Origin: SLST01 sp964458555 | GTDB lineage: Bacteria; Spirochaetota; Spirochaetia; DSM-27196; SLST01 | NCBI GenBank assembly: GCA_964458555.1 | Contig: CAYWJH010000156.1 | Span: forward strand, 1-6,271 | DNA: 6,271 nucleotides | Reading direction: 5' to 3' | Shown here: in pieces, positions 1 through 6,117 of the stretch | How positions within the stretch are numbered: position 1 is the first letter of the stretch | How the letters are laid out: every line of letters begins with the position of its first letter | Translations under genes and position numbers: made by a program | Notes under the pieces: generated by a model | Told to the model about the DNA's origin: nothing | Seen by the model: only the letters and a program-made list of their open reading frames with translations | The model's database searches: none

Positions 1-2
1 TC

Positions 3-1478
3 TGCGAGCACGCTGCGCGAGCGGGCAGGAGCCGCGAGTTTCCGGGCCGCGATTTCCTGCACCGACTGCACAGCAGCGCGACGCGTCTCCAGGAGCTGCT
101 CGACCACCACGGTGCTCAGCACAGCGAGCAGTGGTTTCCGTTCCGCGAGTCGATCGCGGCCGCAAAGCTCTTCAGCGGCGTGACCTACTCCGTCCTTCAC
201 GTACGCGGTTCGCTGGGTCATTACGAGTTGATGTCCGCCGAATCGGACTGCAGGGAGAAGACCGATGCGGCGATCGACGCGCTTCGAGGCGCGCTGATCG
301 CTGTCAGCCGTGGCGTGACCGAGCAGGCAGCGGCGCGTTCGGTCGTCGCGCTCGACACCGTACCGTACGAGCCCCGAAGGGATCCCGATTTTCGGTTCAC
401 CCTCCCGCCCGACCGGACGGTCCGTCACGTCGAGCAGGTCGGTGAGGTCGTCGTCCATCTGGCGACCTGGTTCCTCAATCTCTCGGAGGACCGCGAGGTG
501 AGGCAGGTGCTCGCCGCCCACGAATGCCCCGGGTGTGCCGAGCTCGTACCGGACCCCATCAGCGAGGAGTCGCTTCGCTCCGTTGAGACCATGTTCCACA
601 ACCTTCAGTCGATGTACGACACGTACATCCTCGAGTCCGATGTCGAGGAGCAGAACGTCGACCTCGCCTACCTGCGGGGCCACACCAGCATCATCTACCA
701 CCTCACCGAGATCGCGACGAATCTGGTGCACTACTACGTGCGCCACATGAGCTCGCTGCGACGCGAGAGCGCCTCGAAGATCCGGTTCCCCATGCAACCG
801 GACGAGCTGCTCGAGCTCGTCTTCGACTATCCCATCCGCTTTTCGCGCCTCTACCTGGAGTCCGCGGTTCAGCTGAGTCAGCGGATGATCCGGTCGTACT
901 CCGTCCCTGCGCGCGCCGAGGTTCCCATCCCGAACTACCGCGGCTTTCACGTCCGCCCGTCGACGCTGGTCGCCCGGATCGTCGCCCACTACGGTAGCAG
1001 CGTTACGATGGAGCTGAACGGTCAGCAGTACGACGCCGGACAGTCCCTCGAGCTCTTCCGCGCGAACGAAGAGATCAACGCCGCAAAGCGGCGCTTCATC
1101 GCGGACATGCTGTCCGACGAACCGGAGCTCGACCAAGGCATCCCGGAAGACTCGGCCGAACGAGCGCGTCAGCTGCAGCTCGTCATCATGAAGCTCGCGA
1201 GCGACGACAAGATCATCGTCTATGACACCGACCTGGAGCTGGACCTGGACGAACCCGGGGAAACGCCCGAGTCCACGCTTGCCGAGCTCGCGGTTCGCGT
1301 CATCCGCCACCTGCTCTCGATGGCCAAGATGGACGTTCACAGCGACATCACCGTCACGTTCTCCGGCGACAACCGCGCCGTGAGCGACATAGAGATCCTC
1401 GCGAACCACGGCTACGGCGAGGATCGGATGGGCAACAACATCGTCCTGCCGGACGAGCTGTCGTATCTGAGGCGGTAG
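3..1478 (+). CDS. HPr-like domain protein, 5'-truncated by window edge
   Basis: The frame is open from the first in-frame codon at position 3 to TAG at 1476-1478, giving 491 visible residues, so the true start lies left of the window. The GTG at 180 is not a convincing start: it has no Shine-Dalgarno, and the upstream codons read as ordinary protein (for example QWFPFRESIAAAKLFSG). Residues about 1-300 are mostly helical and unrecognised, with a CPGC pair at visible residues 175-178. From about 306 the sequence resembles the PTS phosphocarrier HPr: strand EVPIPN, then GFHVRP with the putative phospho-His at residue 316 (codon 948-950) followed by R-P as in HPr. A Ser at 348 aligns with the regulatory Ser46 region. 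A later strand (DDKIIVYDT) and a final helix complete the fold after roughly 40 extra residues. A role in phosphotransfer or carbon-source sensing is inferred only; there is no signal peptide or membrane helix in the visible part. Confidence 0.8.
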   Translation, partial: CEHAARAGRSREFPGRDFLHRLHSSATRLQELLDHHGAQHSEQWFPFRESIAAAKLFSGVTYSVLHVRGSLGHYELMSAESDCREKTDAAIDALRGALIAVSRGVTEQAAARSVVALDTVPYEPRRDPDFRFTLPPDRTVRHVEQVGEVVVHLATWFLNLSEDREVRQVLAAHECPGCAELVPDPISEESLRSVETMFHNLQSMYDTYILESDVEEQNVDLAYLRGHTSIIYHLTEIATNLVHYYVRHMSSLRRESASKIRFPMQPDELLELVFDYPIRFSRLYLESAVQLSQRMIRSYSVPARAEVPIPNYRGFHVRPSTLVARIVAHYGSSVTMELNGQQYDAGQSLELFRANEEINAAKRRFIADMLSDEPELDQGIPEDSAERARQLQLVIMKLASDDKIIVYDTDLELDLDEPGETPESTLAELAVRVIRHLLSMAKMDVHSDITVTFSGDNRAVSDIEILANHGYGEDRMGNNIVLPDELSYLRR

Positions 1479-1480
1479 CG

Positions 1481-1521
1481 GGCGGCGCGTTCGATCCGAC
1501 CGAGCGGCCGCAACGCGCGCC
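1481..1521. terminator. Candidate stem-loop between convergent genes
   Basis: GGCGGCGCGTT (1481-1491) can pair with AACGCGCGCC (1512-1521) over ten base pairs with one bulged G, closing a 20-nt loop that itself contains the palindrome GCGGCCGC. It begins two bases after the stop of the HPr-like gene and lies 27 bases past the stop of the converging cyclase gene. There is no T-tract on either side, so it is not a classical intrinsic terminator. It may be a weak or Rho-assisted bidirectional end, or chance pairing in GC-rich DNA. Confidence 0.3.
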
Positions 1522-1548
1522 TCGTGACGCTCACCGGCAGGCAGCATT

Positions 1549-3375
1549 TCACGTTGACGAAGGGTGTGAGCGAGAGCCTCGCCGTCGGGACGTATCCCGC
1601 GGGGCCGCATCACCGGCGGTCGTGATCGTGTTCTTGCCGCCCACCTTCGACGATAGGAGCGCGGCGTCCGCGGCTTCGATCGCGGAGGCAACGGACAGGT
1701 CCGCGGTCTCGTTGGTCGAGGCGATGCCGATCGACATCGACACCGGAGCCTCCGCAGGCATCGCGGCGGCGAGCTTCTCCTGGACGCGGCGAACGAGCAC
1801 GCGACCGCTCTCGATGGTGGTCTCCGGCATTACGATTACGAACTCGTCACCGCCGACGCGGAAGGCCAGATCGTACCCGCGCGTCTGTTCCTGAATGACC
1901 GCCGCGGCACGTCTGAGTAGATCGTCGCCGAAGGCGTGGCCGAACGTGTCGTTGCAGCGCTTGAAGTCGTCGAGGTCGATGTAGGCAACGGTCACCGTGT
2001 ACCGCTCACCGGCACGCGACGTTCGATCGATGCGGTTGTCGAGCTCGGCTGATCGCCGATTGAGCTCCTTTCGGTTGTAGAGGCCGGTAAGCTCGTCGGT
2101 CACGCTCTCCTGCGCGAGTCGCTCCGTCGCGGCCTGGAGCTCCTCTGTTCTGTCGCGAACGCGCTTCTCCAGCTCCGTTCGGAAGGCGTGCTGGACGCGC
2201 GCGTACTCTTCCTGCAGCCGGTGGGTCTTGGAGCCCAGCGCGAACGCGAGGATGAGCACCTGCGCGAGCGCGCCGTAGAGCTGCGCGTGCAGAACGAAGT
2301 CGCTGACCTGAATCGGAACGAGAACCGCGACGATCTCCGCCGTGGTTCCAGCCAGGTAGAGGAGCGAGCCGACGAGGCAGGCGAGCGCGAGCATGTCGCG
2401 CTTCAGGATTCGGACGATGAGCACGGAGACGATGATGGCCATCGCCACGAGGCTGAGGACGTTGAGAACATCCGCGGCGAAGGGTCCCGGAGCGATGAAA
2501 CCCGCGACCACGACGGCTGCGAGCGCGAGCTGCACGCCGCGCATCGCGAGATCGGCCCGGGGCATGCGCGAGCGTGTCTCGATGAGCCGCCGGAAGAACT
2601 CGAGGCCGAGCGCCGCGGTGAGTCCGCCGAAGACGACGAACCAGAAGAAACCGTACGGCTGGTTGGGCTGCACGTACTCGACGAGCAGGCGCTCTTGGGC
2701 GAACTGGTTCACCGCGAACGCCGTCATGTAGAGCGAGTAGACGAGATAGGTGCGATCCCGGTTCACCAGGAAGACGATGGCGTTGGAGACGATGAGCGCG
2801 AGGAAGAAGCCGAAGGCCAGCCCCAGCAGCAGCGTCTGATCGCGGTACGCATCCCGAAACACGTCCGCCTGCGAGACCTCCAGCCGCACGCTCGACGACT
2901 GCAGGTCCATCGTGCGCAGCAGGAACGCCTCCGTCTCGCCGGGCGGGACCGTGACGCTGAAGCTGGGCTGTCTCGTCGCGGGATCCCTATGGGCGAACGG
3001 GATCTCGTTGCCGGACACGGCCGAGAGCTGCCAGTCGCTGCCGTTTCGTTCGTAGAGCTCGAGCCGCTCCACGTTCATCGTGTTGGCGATCATCCAGTCG
3101 GCTTCTTCGGTCCGGTTCTCGATCGCGAGGAAAAGCCACAGCGCGCCGTCGCGTGCGATCTGAACCGACGAACGCTCGAACGGCCGGAACCTGTCGAATC
3201 GCGCGTACGCCTCGTCGGCGGAGATCGTGCCGCGGTCATCCACGAGGAACAGCACGTCTTCGTTCGGGCGATAGACCGTCCCCACGTCGTCGAGCACCAC
3301 GGTCTCGCCGAGCAAGCCCCCGGCGGGCAGGCAGAGGAGTATGGCGAGGATCAGGCGAGCGACGAGGTGCTTCAT
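1549..3375 (-). CDS. 7TM-DISM sensor diguanylate cyclase (GGDEF)
   Basis: This predicted inner-membrane enzyme makes cyclic di-GMP from two GTP in response to a periplasmic or membrane signal. The start at 3375 is chosen because it gives a signal peptide directly (MKHLVARLILAILLCLPAGG) and a 608-residue protein; the frame stays open 70 codons further up to 3585 but those residues are low-quality, Arg/Cys-rich sequence. The SD before 3375 is weak. Domains: signal peptide 1-23; periplasmic beta-rich domain of the 7TMR-DISM extracellular type about 24-178; seven hydrophobic segments near 181-205, 210-228, 241-260, 280-300, 303-323, 327-352 and 358-380; charged coiled-coil linker about 382-424; GGDEF domain about 424-585. 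Catalytic features are intact: DELTGLYNR at 427-435, metal Asp467, Asn475, Asp484, and GGDEF at 508-512. RGYD at 499-502 is a canonical RxxD inhibitory site, so product feedback is expected. It converges on the HPr-like gene and diverges from the kinase unit. Confidence 0.93.
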   Translation of the reverse strand: MKHLVARLILAILLCLPAGGLLGETVVLDDVGTVYRPNEDVLFLVDDRGTISADEAYARFDRFRPFERSSVQIARDGALWLFLAIENRTEEADWMIANTMNVERLELYERNGSDWQLSAVSGNEIPFAHRDPATRQPSFSVTVPPGETEAFLLRTMDLQSSSVRLEVSQADVFRDAYRDQTLLLGLAFGFFLALIVSNAIVFLVNRDRTYLVYSLYMTAFAVNQFAQERLLVEYVQPNQPYGFFWFVVFGGLTAALGLEFFRRLIETRSRMPRADLAMRGVQLALAAVVVAGFIAPGPFAADVLNVLSLVAMAIIVSVLIVRILKRDMLALACLVGSLLYLAGTTAEIVAVLVPIQVSDFVLHAQLYGALAQVLILAFALGSKTHRLQEEYARVQHAFRTELEKRVRDRTEELQAATERLAQESVTDELTGLYNRKELNRRSAELDNRIDRTSRAGERYTVTVAYIDLDDFKRCNDTFGHAFGDDLLRRAAAVIQEQTRGYDLAFRVGGDEFVIVMPETTIESGRVLVRRVQEKLAAAMPAEAPVSMSIGIASTNETADLSVASAIEAADAALLSSKVGGKNTITTAGDAAPRDTSRRRGSRSHPSST

Positions 3376-3415
3376 CGTAGAGGTTGCCGGCGGGCCGAAT
3401 CCGGCCGCATCGTGG

Positions 3416-3426
3416 GCTACCGTAGC
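3416..3426. promoter_or_regulatory. Small palindrome GCTAC-C-GTAGC upstream of the cyclase
   Basis: A perfect 5-bp inverted repeat around a single central C lies about 40 bp upstream of the cyclase start in the divergent intergenic region. Its CTAC/GTAG half-sites recur at 3478-3500. It could be an operator for the minus-strand gene. The short arms make chance possible, and no clear sigma70 promoter was found on the minus strand to position it against. Confidence 0.25.
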
Positions 3427-3474
3427 ACGCCGTCGCGCGCCGTGCAACGGGAGTGGCGCGAACAGGAGGCACGG

Positions 3475-3500
3475 CGCGTAGGACATATGCCTACACGTAG
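3475..3500. promoter_or_regulatory. Overlapping CTAC/GTAG inverted repeats in divergent region
   Basis: GTAGG (3478-3482) and CCTAC (3490-3494) form an inverted repeat around ACATATG; allowing one mismatch, the arms extend outward to CG at 3475-3476 and CG at 3496-3497. The right arm is shared with a second repeat, CTAC-AC-GTAG (3491-3500), which places three half-sites in a row. The position between two divergent sensor genes, about 40 bp upstream of the candidate -10 element of the kinase unit, suits a regulator binding site. The function is inferred from symmetry and position only. Confidence 0.3.
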
Positions 3501-3539
3501 AAGCGCACTTTTCTGACATACCCGATGCGTCGAGTACGT

Positions 3540-3545
3540 TACAAT
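3540..3545 (+). promoter_or_regulatory. Candidate -10 element (TACAAT) of the kinase unit
   Basis: TACAAT matches the sigma70 -10 consensus at five of six bases. The best -35-like hexamer, CTGACA at 3513-3518, gives a 21-bp spacer, which is too long for a standard promoter, so an activator or another sigma factor may be needed. Predicted transcription from about 3552 would leave a 5' leader of only some 16 bases before the small ORF at 3568. Confidence 0.35.
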
Positions 3546-3567
3546 TCAGGTTTGGGAGAGAGACCAC

Positions 3568-3696
3568 ATGAGACAGCCGCAGCACGAATCAGAGACGTCG
3601 CGGTTCGCGAACGGCTCTATGACGGCCGCGACGGTCAGTCTGGCTGTGGGCCCGAAGGGTCGACTCCACGCCGAGTGGACCGTCGGTGAGGCGTGA
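3568..3696 (+). CDS. Possible 42-aa leader peptide upstream of histidine kinase
   Basis: ATG at 3568 is preceded by GGGAG at 3554-3558, nine bases before the start, and the frame runs 42 codons to TGA at 3694-3696. The product begins MRQPQHESETSRF and ends RLHAEWTVGEA. It has no membrane segment, no Cys and no motif I recognise. It ends about 20 bases before the kinase start, and the kinase SD lies just after its stop, an arrangement compatible with translational coupling or a leader that sets kinase expression. The alternative is a non-coding 5' leader in which a short open frame arose by chance, easily possible at this GC content. I see no attenuator-like run of a single amino acid. Confidence 0.4.
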   Translation: MRQPQHESETSRFANGSMTAATVSLAVGPKGRLHAEWTVGEA

Positions 3697-3702
3697 ACGG
3701 AT

Positions 3703-3710
3703 GGGGAGGT
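3703..3710 (+). promoter_or_regulatory. Strong ribosome binding site deciding the kinase start
   Basis: GGGGAGGT is a near-ideal Shine-Dalgarno. Two adjacent GTG codons follow at 3715 and 3718. Counted from GGAGG (3705-3709) the spacers are five and eight bases, so both are usable and 3718 has the more typical distance. The choice changes the protein by one residue. Confidence 0.75.
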
Positions 3711-3714
3711 CGTC

Positions 3715-5346
3715 GTGGTGACCGATGTCGTGCTCTCGCTCAGTGCGATCGCGCTCGTCGTCCTGGGTACGCGCGTCCTCGCGCACGGCGGCAAGAGTCG
3801 AGCCGCCCGGTCGTTCGGGCTCTACTGCTACGCGGCGGCGTGCGTCTCCCTCATCGAGGTAATGGTGCATCTCGCGCCGAGCGACCAGGTCGCGCGGGCG
3901 TGGGGCCAGCTGGCTGCGGTGTGGCCGCTCGCGTGGGTCTTCTACGCCCGCTTCGCCGTCGAGAGCGCCGGTACTACGACGCACAGAAGGCTGGTGCTGG
4001 GGTTCGCGTACGCGGCTGCAGCGGCGATCGCGATCGCCTACTTCATACTCGCGCGGCGAGGAATCGTCGTCGCGGCGGCGACCGACTTCGGCTACGTTCT
4101 CGAATCTCCGTTTGTCCGCACGCCGTTGGGAATCATGGTCGCGGTGTGTTACTCGGCGATCCTCGGGCTCACGTTCGTAGTGCTCATTCGCGCGGCGCTG
4201 AGTCTGGACGGTCACTCGCGGCGGCGGCAGGTGCTCTGGGTTCTTCTCGCCTACGGACTGGGGTTCGTTGCCGGGGTCGGGCGAGTGCTGCTCCGGGAGG
4301 TCGGCGAGCTTCCGATCCGCGAGGTGAACGGCTTCTCGTATCTGGTCACCGCCGGTGTCATCTACATCGGAATCGTGCGTCGGCACCTCGTCCATCTCAG
4401 TCCCGAGCTCGTGGCGCGAGAGGCGTTGAATCAGATCGACGAGTGCTTCGTGCTGACCGACGAGCGTTACCGGATCGTGTCCGTGAACGCGGCGGCCGCG
4501 CGGACCATCGGCTCCGGGCGCGGGGATCTAACGGGCGTCGACGTACGCGAGTTGATCGGCCTCGGCACGAAGGCCCCGATCGACGGAGACGCGATCATCG
4601 CACGGGAGCACGGCGAGTCCACGGTGCTGAGCATGGCGGAGACCGTCACGACCAACCGTGCGAACGAGACCATTGGGAGGGTCATCGTCGGAAGGGATAT
4701 GACCGACTCGCGTCGACGCGAGAGCCGGCTGCGCGAGCTGCTGAGCGAGAAAGACGTCGTCGTCCGTGAGTTGCATCATCGCGTTCGGAATACGCTCCAG
4801 TTGATCGAGGGGATCGTCTCGCTCAAGGCGTCGCGCCTCGTCTCCGACGACGGGATCGATGTGTTCGGTGAGATCAGCGATCGTATTCACCTGATTGCGA
4901 GGGTGTACAACGGGGTGTACTCGAACGGCGAGCTCCGGGCGATTGCGCTCGACGATGCGCTCCGCGATCTCGCCGACCAGTTCCGAGTGCCGGACACGTC
5001 GTGCTCAGCCGCGGCGATCGAGCTCGACGTGGAGCCGCTCTCGATCTCTGCCGAACGCGCGATTCCACTGCTTCTCGCCGTCGCGGAGCTGATCGCGAAC
5101 GCCTGCCGGCACGCGTACCCGGCCGATCGACCGGGAACCGTCCGCGTCCGGTCGGCGCGGGCGTCGGAGACCTCGTGGTCGATCGTCGTTGCCGACGCGG
5201 GCCGAGGTATCCAGGGCGCGGCTCCACCCGGGGCGGTCGGACTCATGCTCGCGCACGAATTGACGCGTCAGGTGGATGGATCACTGGTGGCCGAGGGAGA
5301 GCGCGGGACCACGTGGAGGATGACGATCCCGTTGCTTCCCGCGTAG
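3715..5346 (+). CDS. 7TM-PAS sensor histidine kinase, HisKA_2 family
   Basis: This membrane sensor kinase of 543 residues (542 if GTG 3718 is used) autophosphorylates on His. Seven hydrophobic segments lie near residues 3-21, 32-52, 64-83, 93-113, 137-160, 173-192 and 205-222, resembling the 7TM N-terminal module of sensor kinases. A PAS-like domain follows at about 238-330 (ECFVLTDERYRIVSVNAAA; closing strand VIVGRDMTD). The dimerisation and phosphoacceptor motif RELHHRVRNTLQLI at 351-364 is diagnostic of HisKA_2; the acceptor is one of His354/His355, most likely His355, which fits the HRxxN pattern. The ATPase domain has an N-box ELIANACRHAYP (458-469, Asn462), a G1 box DAGRGI (494-499), a short G2-like VGLMLAHEL and a C-terminal GTTWRMTIPL. 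The ligand is unknown. No response regulator or receiver domain is encoded in the window, so its partner must be elsewhere. It diverges from the cyclase, which is also a 7TM sensor. Confidence 0.92.
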   Translation: MVTDVVLSLSAIALVVLGTRVLAHGGKSRAARSFGLYCYAAACVSLIEVMVHLAPSDQVARAWGQLAAVWPLAWVFYARFAVESAGTTTHRRLVLGFAYAAAAAIAIAYFILARRGIVVAAATDFGYVLESPFVRTPLGIMVAVCYSAILGLTFVVLIRAALSLDGHSRRRQVLWVLLAYGLGFVAGVGRVLLREVGELPIREVNGFSYLVTAGVIYIGIVRRHLVHLSPELVAREALNQIDECFVLTDERYRIVSVNAAAARTIGSGRGDLTGVDVRELIGLGTKAPIDGDAIIAREHGESTVLSMAETVTTNRANETIGRVIVGRDMTDSRRRESRLRELLSEKDVVVRELHHRVRNTLQLIEGIVSLKASRLVSDDGIDVFGEISDRIHLIARVYNGVYSNGELRAIALDDALRDLADQFRVPDTSCSAAAIELDVEPLSISAERAIPLLLAVAELIANACRHAYPADRPGTVRVRSARASETSWSIVVADAGRGIQGAAPPGAVGLMLAHELTRQVDGSLVAEGERGTTWRMTIPLLPA

Positions 5347-5365
5347 GCGTTTCCCGTGCATTACG

Positions 5366-5392
5366 AAACGAGCTCTTCTGCAGCTCGGTTTT
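5366..5392 (+). terminator. Intrinsic terminator after the histidine kinase
   Basis: CGAGCT (5369-5374) pairs perfectly with AGCTCG (5382-5387) around a 7-nt loop. With G5388 bulged, the AAA before the stem pairs with the TTT after it. The stem is followed by a short T-run (TTTT at 5389-5392). It starts 20 bases after the kinase stop and separates the kinase from the toxin-antitoxin promoter 12 bases downstream. Confidence 0.6.
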
Positions 5393-5403
5393 CTGCTGTC
5401 TGG

Positions 5404-5432
5404 TTGACTTAGTCCGCTTATCGGACTATCAT
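5404..5432 (+). promoter_or_regulatory. sigma70-type promoter of the toxin-antitoxin operon
   Basis: TTGACT (5404-5409) and TATCAT (5427-5432) each match the sigma70 consensus at five of six bases and are separated by exactly 17 bp, the clearest promoter in the window. The predicted start of transcription is about 5439-5440. That is downstream of the ATG at 5431, which implies that the antitoxin is translated from a GTG at or near the 5' end of the mRNA. Confidence 0.75.
5410..5428. promoter_or_regulatory. Operator palindrome within the toxin-antitoxin promoter
   Basis: TAGTCCG (5410-5416) and CGGACTA (5422-5428) form a perfect 7-bp inverted repeat with a 5-bp centre (CTTAT). It fills the spacer and enters the -10 element, so a bound dimer would block RNA polymerase. 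Phd/YefM antitoxins are known to repress their own operons by binding such palindromes, with the toxin as co-repressor, so autoregulation by the downstream antitoxin is the natural reading. Confidence 0.75.
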
Positions 5433-5664
5433 GGTGCCCGTGGAACAGGTGAACGTGCACGATGCGAAAACCCGGTTCTCTTCGCTCCTCGATCGAGCCC
5501 ATTCCGGTGAGGAGATTATCTTGGCGAAGGCAGGAAGGCCCTACGCCCGTCTCGTGCCGCTGAAATTGCAGGAGGACCGCCTTCCCGGCCGCTATGCTGA
5601 AGAGGTGCCGGACTCCTTTTTCGATGAGTTGCCAGAAGAAGAGCTGGACGCGTGGGAAAGATGA
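5431..5664 (+). CDS. Type II antitoxin, Phd/YefM family
   Basis: This 77-residue protein (from ATG 5431) binds and neutralises the PIN toxin encoded next and probably represses the operon. The N-terminal DNA-binding Phd/YefM fold is clear at residues 7-44: VNVHDAKTRFSSLLDRA, the GEEI turn, then AKAGRPYARLVPL. The C-terminal part (47-77) is acidic with aromatic residues (DSFFDELPEEELDAWE), as expected for the segment that becomes ordered on the toxin. No SD precedes ATG 5431, and this ATG overlaps the predicted -10 hexamer. GTG 5440, giving MEQVNVHDAK, lies at or one base after the predicted transcription start and would be a leaderless start; this fits the family's usual N-terminus better. 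The stop TGA (5662-5664) overlaps the toxin start as ATGA, so translation is coupled. Confidence 0.9.
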   Translation: MVPVEQVNVHDAKTRFSSLLDRAHSGEEIILAKAGRPYARLVPLKLQEDRLPGRYAEEVPDSFFDELPEEELDAWER

Positions 5665-6047
5665 CGTACCTGGTTGATACACACGTGCTTCTCTGGTGGT
5701 GGTCCAAACCGGAAAAGCTATCGCGTCGTGTCCTCGCACTGCTGAGGGATCCGGAGAATGGGGTCTTCGTCAGCGCCGCGTCAGCCTGGGAGATCGCCAC
5801 GAAGTACCGAATAGGTAAGTACCCCCCGGGCGGGCGTATTGTCGAAGAATGGTCCACGCGCATTCGGGTGGATCGATTCCAGGAGCTCCCGATCTCTTCC
5901 AACCACGCTCTGCGGGCCGGACGTCTGCCGGGGACTCATCCCGATCCCTTTGACAGAATGCTCGCCGCACAAGGATTGCTGGAAGACCTGCCCGTCTTGA
6001 GCACCGATCCCGCGATCTCCGGCCTCGGCGCCGCGCGCATCTGGTAG
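5661..6047 (+). CDS. vapC: VapC-like PIN-domain ribonuclease toxin
   Basis: This 128-residue PIN-domain endoribonuclease is expected to cleave RNA (tRNA or rRNA in characterised VapC proteins) with bound Mg2+ or Mn2+ when free of antitoxin. ATG 5661 is chosen over the in-frame GTG 5652 because it gives the family N-terminus MTYLVDTHVLLWWW and a 4-base ATGA overlap with the antitoxin stop. Acidic active-site residues are present: Asp6 in the first strand, Glu44 in SAASAWEIATK, Asp98 in HPDPFDRMLAAQ (Asp95 nearby) and Asp116 in LSTDPAI. The length and motif order are those of an intact VapC, and the frame ends with tandem stops TAG TAA (6045-6050). Pairing a Phd-type antitoxin with a PIN toxin is common. 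By eye this operon is less GC-rich than the kinase gene, consistent with acquisition. The substrate cannot be read from the sequence. Confidence 0.92.
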   Translation: MTYLVDTHVLLWWWSKPEKLSRRVLALLRDPENGVFVSAASAWEIATKYRIGKYPPGGRIVEEWSTRIRVDRFQELPISSNHALRAGRLPGTHPDPFDRMLAAQGLLEDLPVLSTDPAISGLGAARIW

Positions 6048-6051
6048 TAAG

Positions 6052-6090
6052 GCCGGGACTACGCTCGTATCTGAAGCTTGGGTTCCCGGC
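6052..6090. other. Hairpin downstream of the toxin gene
   Basis: GCCGGGA (6052-6058) and TCCCGGC (6084-6090) form a perfect 7-bp stem around a 25-nt loop, starting immediately after the tandem stops of the toxin. No T-run follows. It may help end the toxin-antitoxin transcript or mark the border with the transposase remnant; the long loop makes chance pairing possible. Confidence 0.25.
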
Positions 6091-6117
6091 ACGAGAGGTG
6101 AGGTGCGATAGATGAAA

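Noticed and set aside
180..182. GTG 180 as the start of the HPr-like gene
   Set aside because: There is no Shine-Dalgarno before it, and the same frame is open to the window edge with protein-like sequence, so the gene is treated as truncated by the window.
2188..3516. A 442-codon plus-strand open frame opposite the cyclase
   Set aside because: It is antisense to a gene with intact catalytic motifs and membrane segments. Its product is an Arg/Glu/Asp/His-rich string without hydrophobic core or motifs, typical of an antisense frame in GC-rich DNA.
3589..4395. A 268-codon minus-strand open frame opposite the leader ORF and kinase N-terminus
   Set aside because: The product is dominated by charged residues and has no recognisable fold; it is the complement of the 7TM-coding region.
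3693..4769. A 358-codon plus-strand open frame overlapping the kinase
   Set aside because: It is extremely Arg-rich and in another frame of the kinase gene, which has clear membrane and PAS segments here.
5652..5654. GTG 5652 as the toxin start
   Set aside because: ATG 5661 gives the standard PIN-toxin N-terminus and a 4-base overlap with the antitoxin stop; the extra three residues are not family-like.
5281..5739. A 152-codon minus-strand open frame across the terminator and antitoxin
   Set aside because: It runs antisense through a well-supported terminator, promoter and antitoxin gene, and shows no motif.
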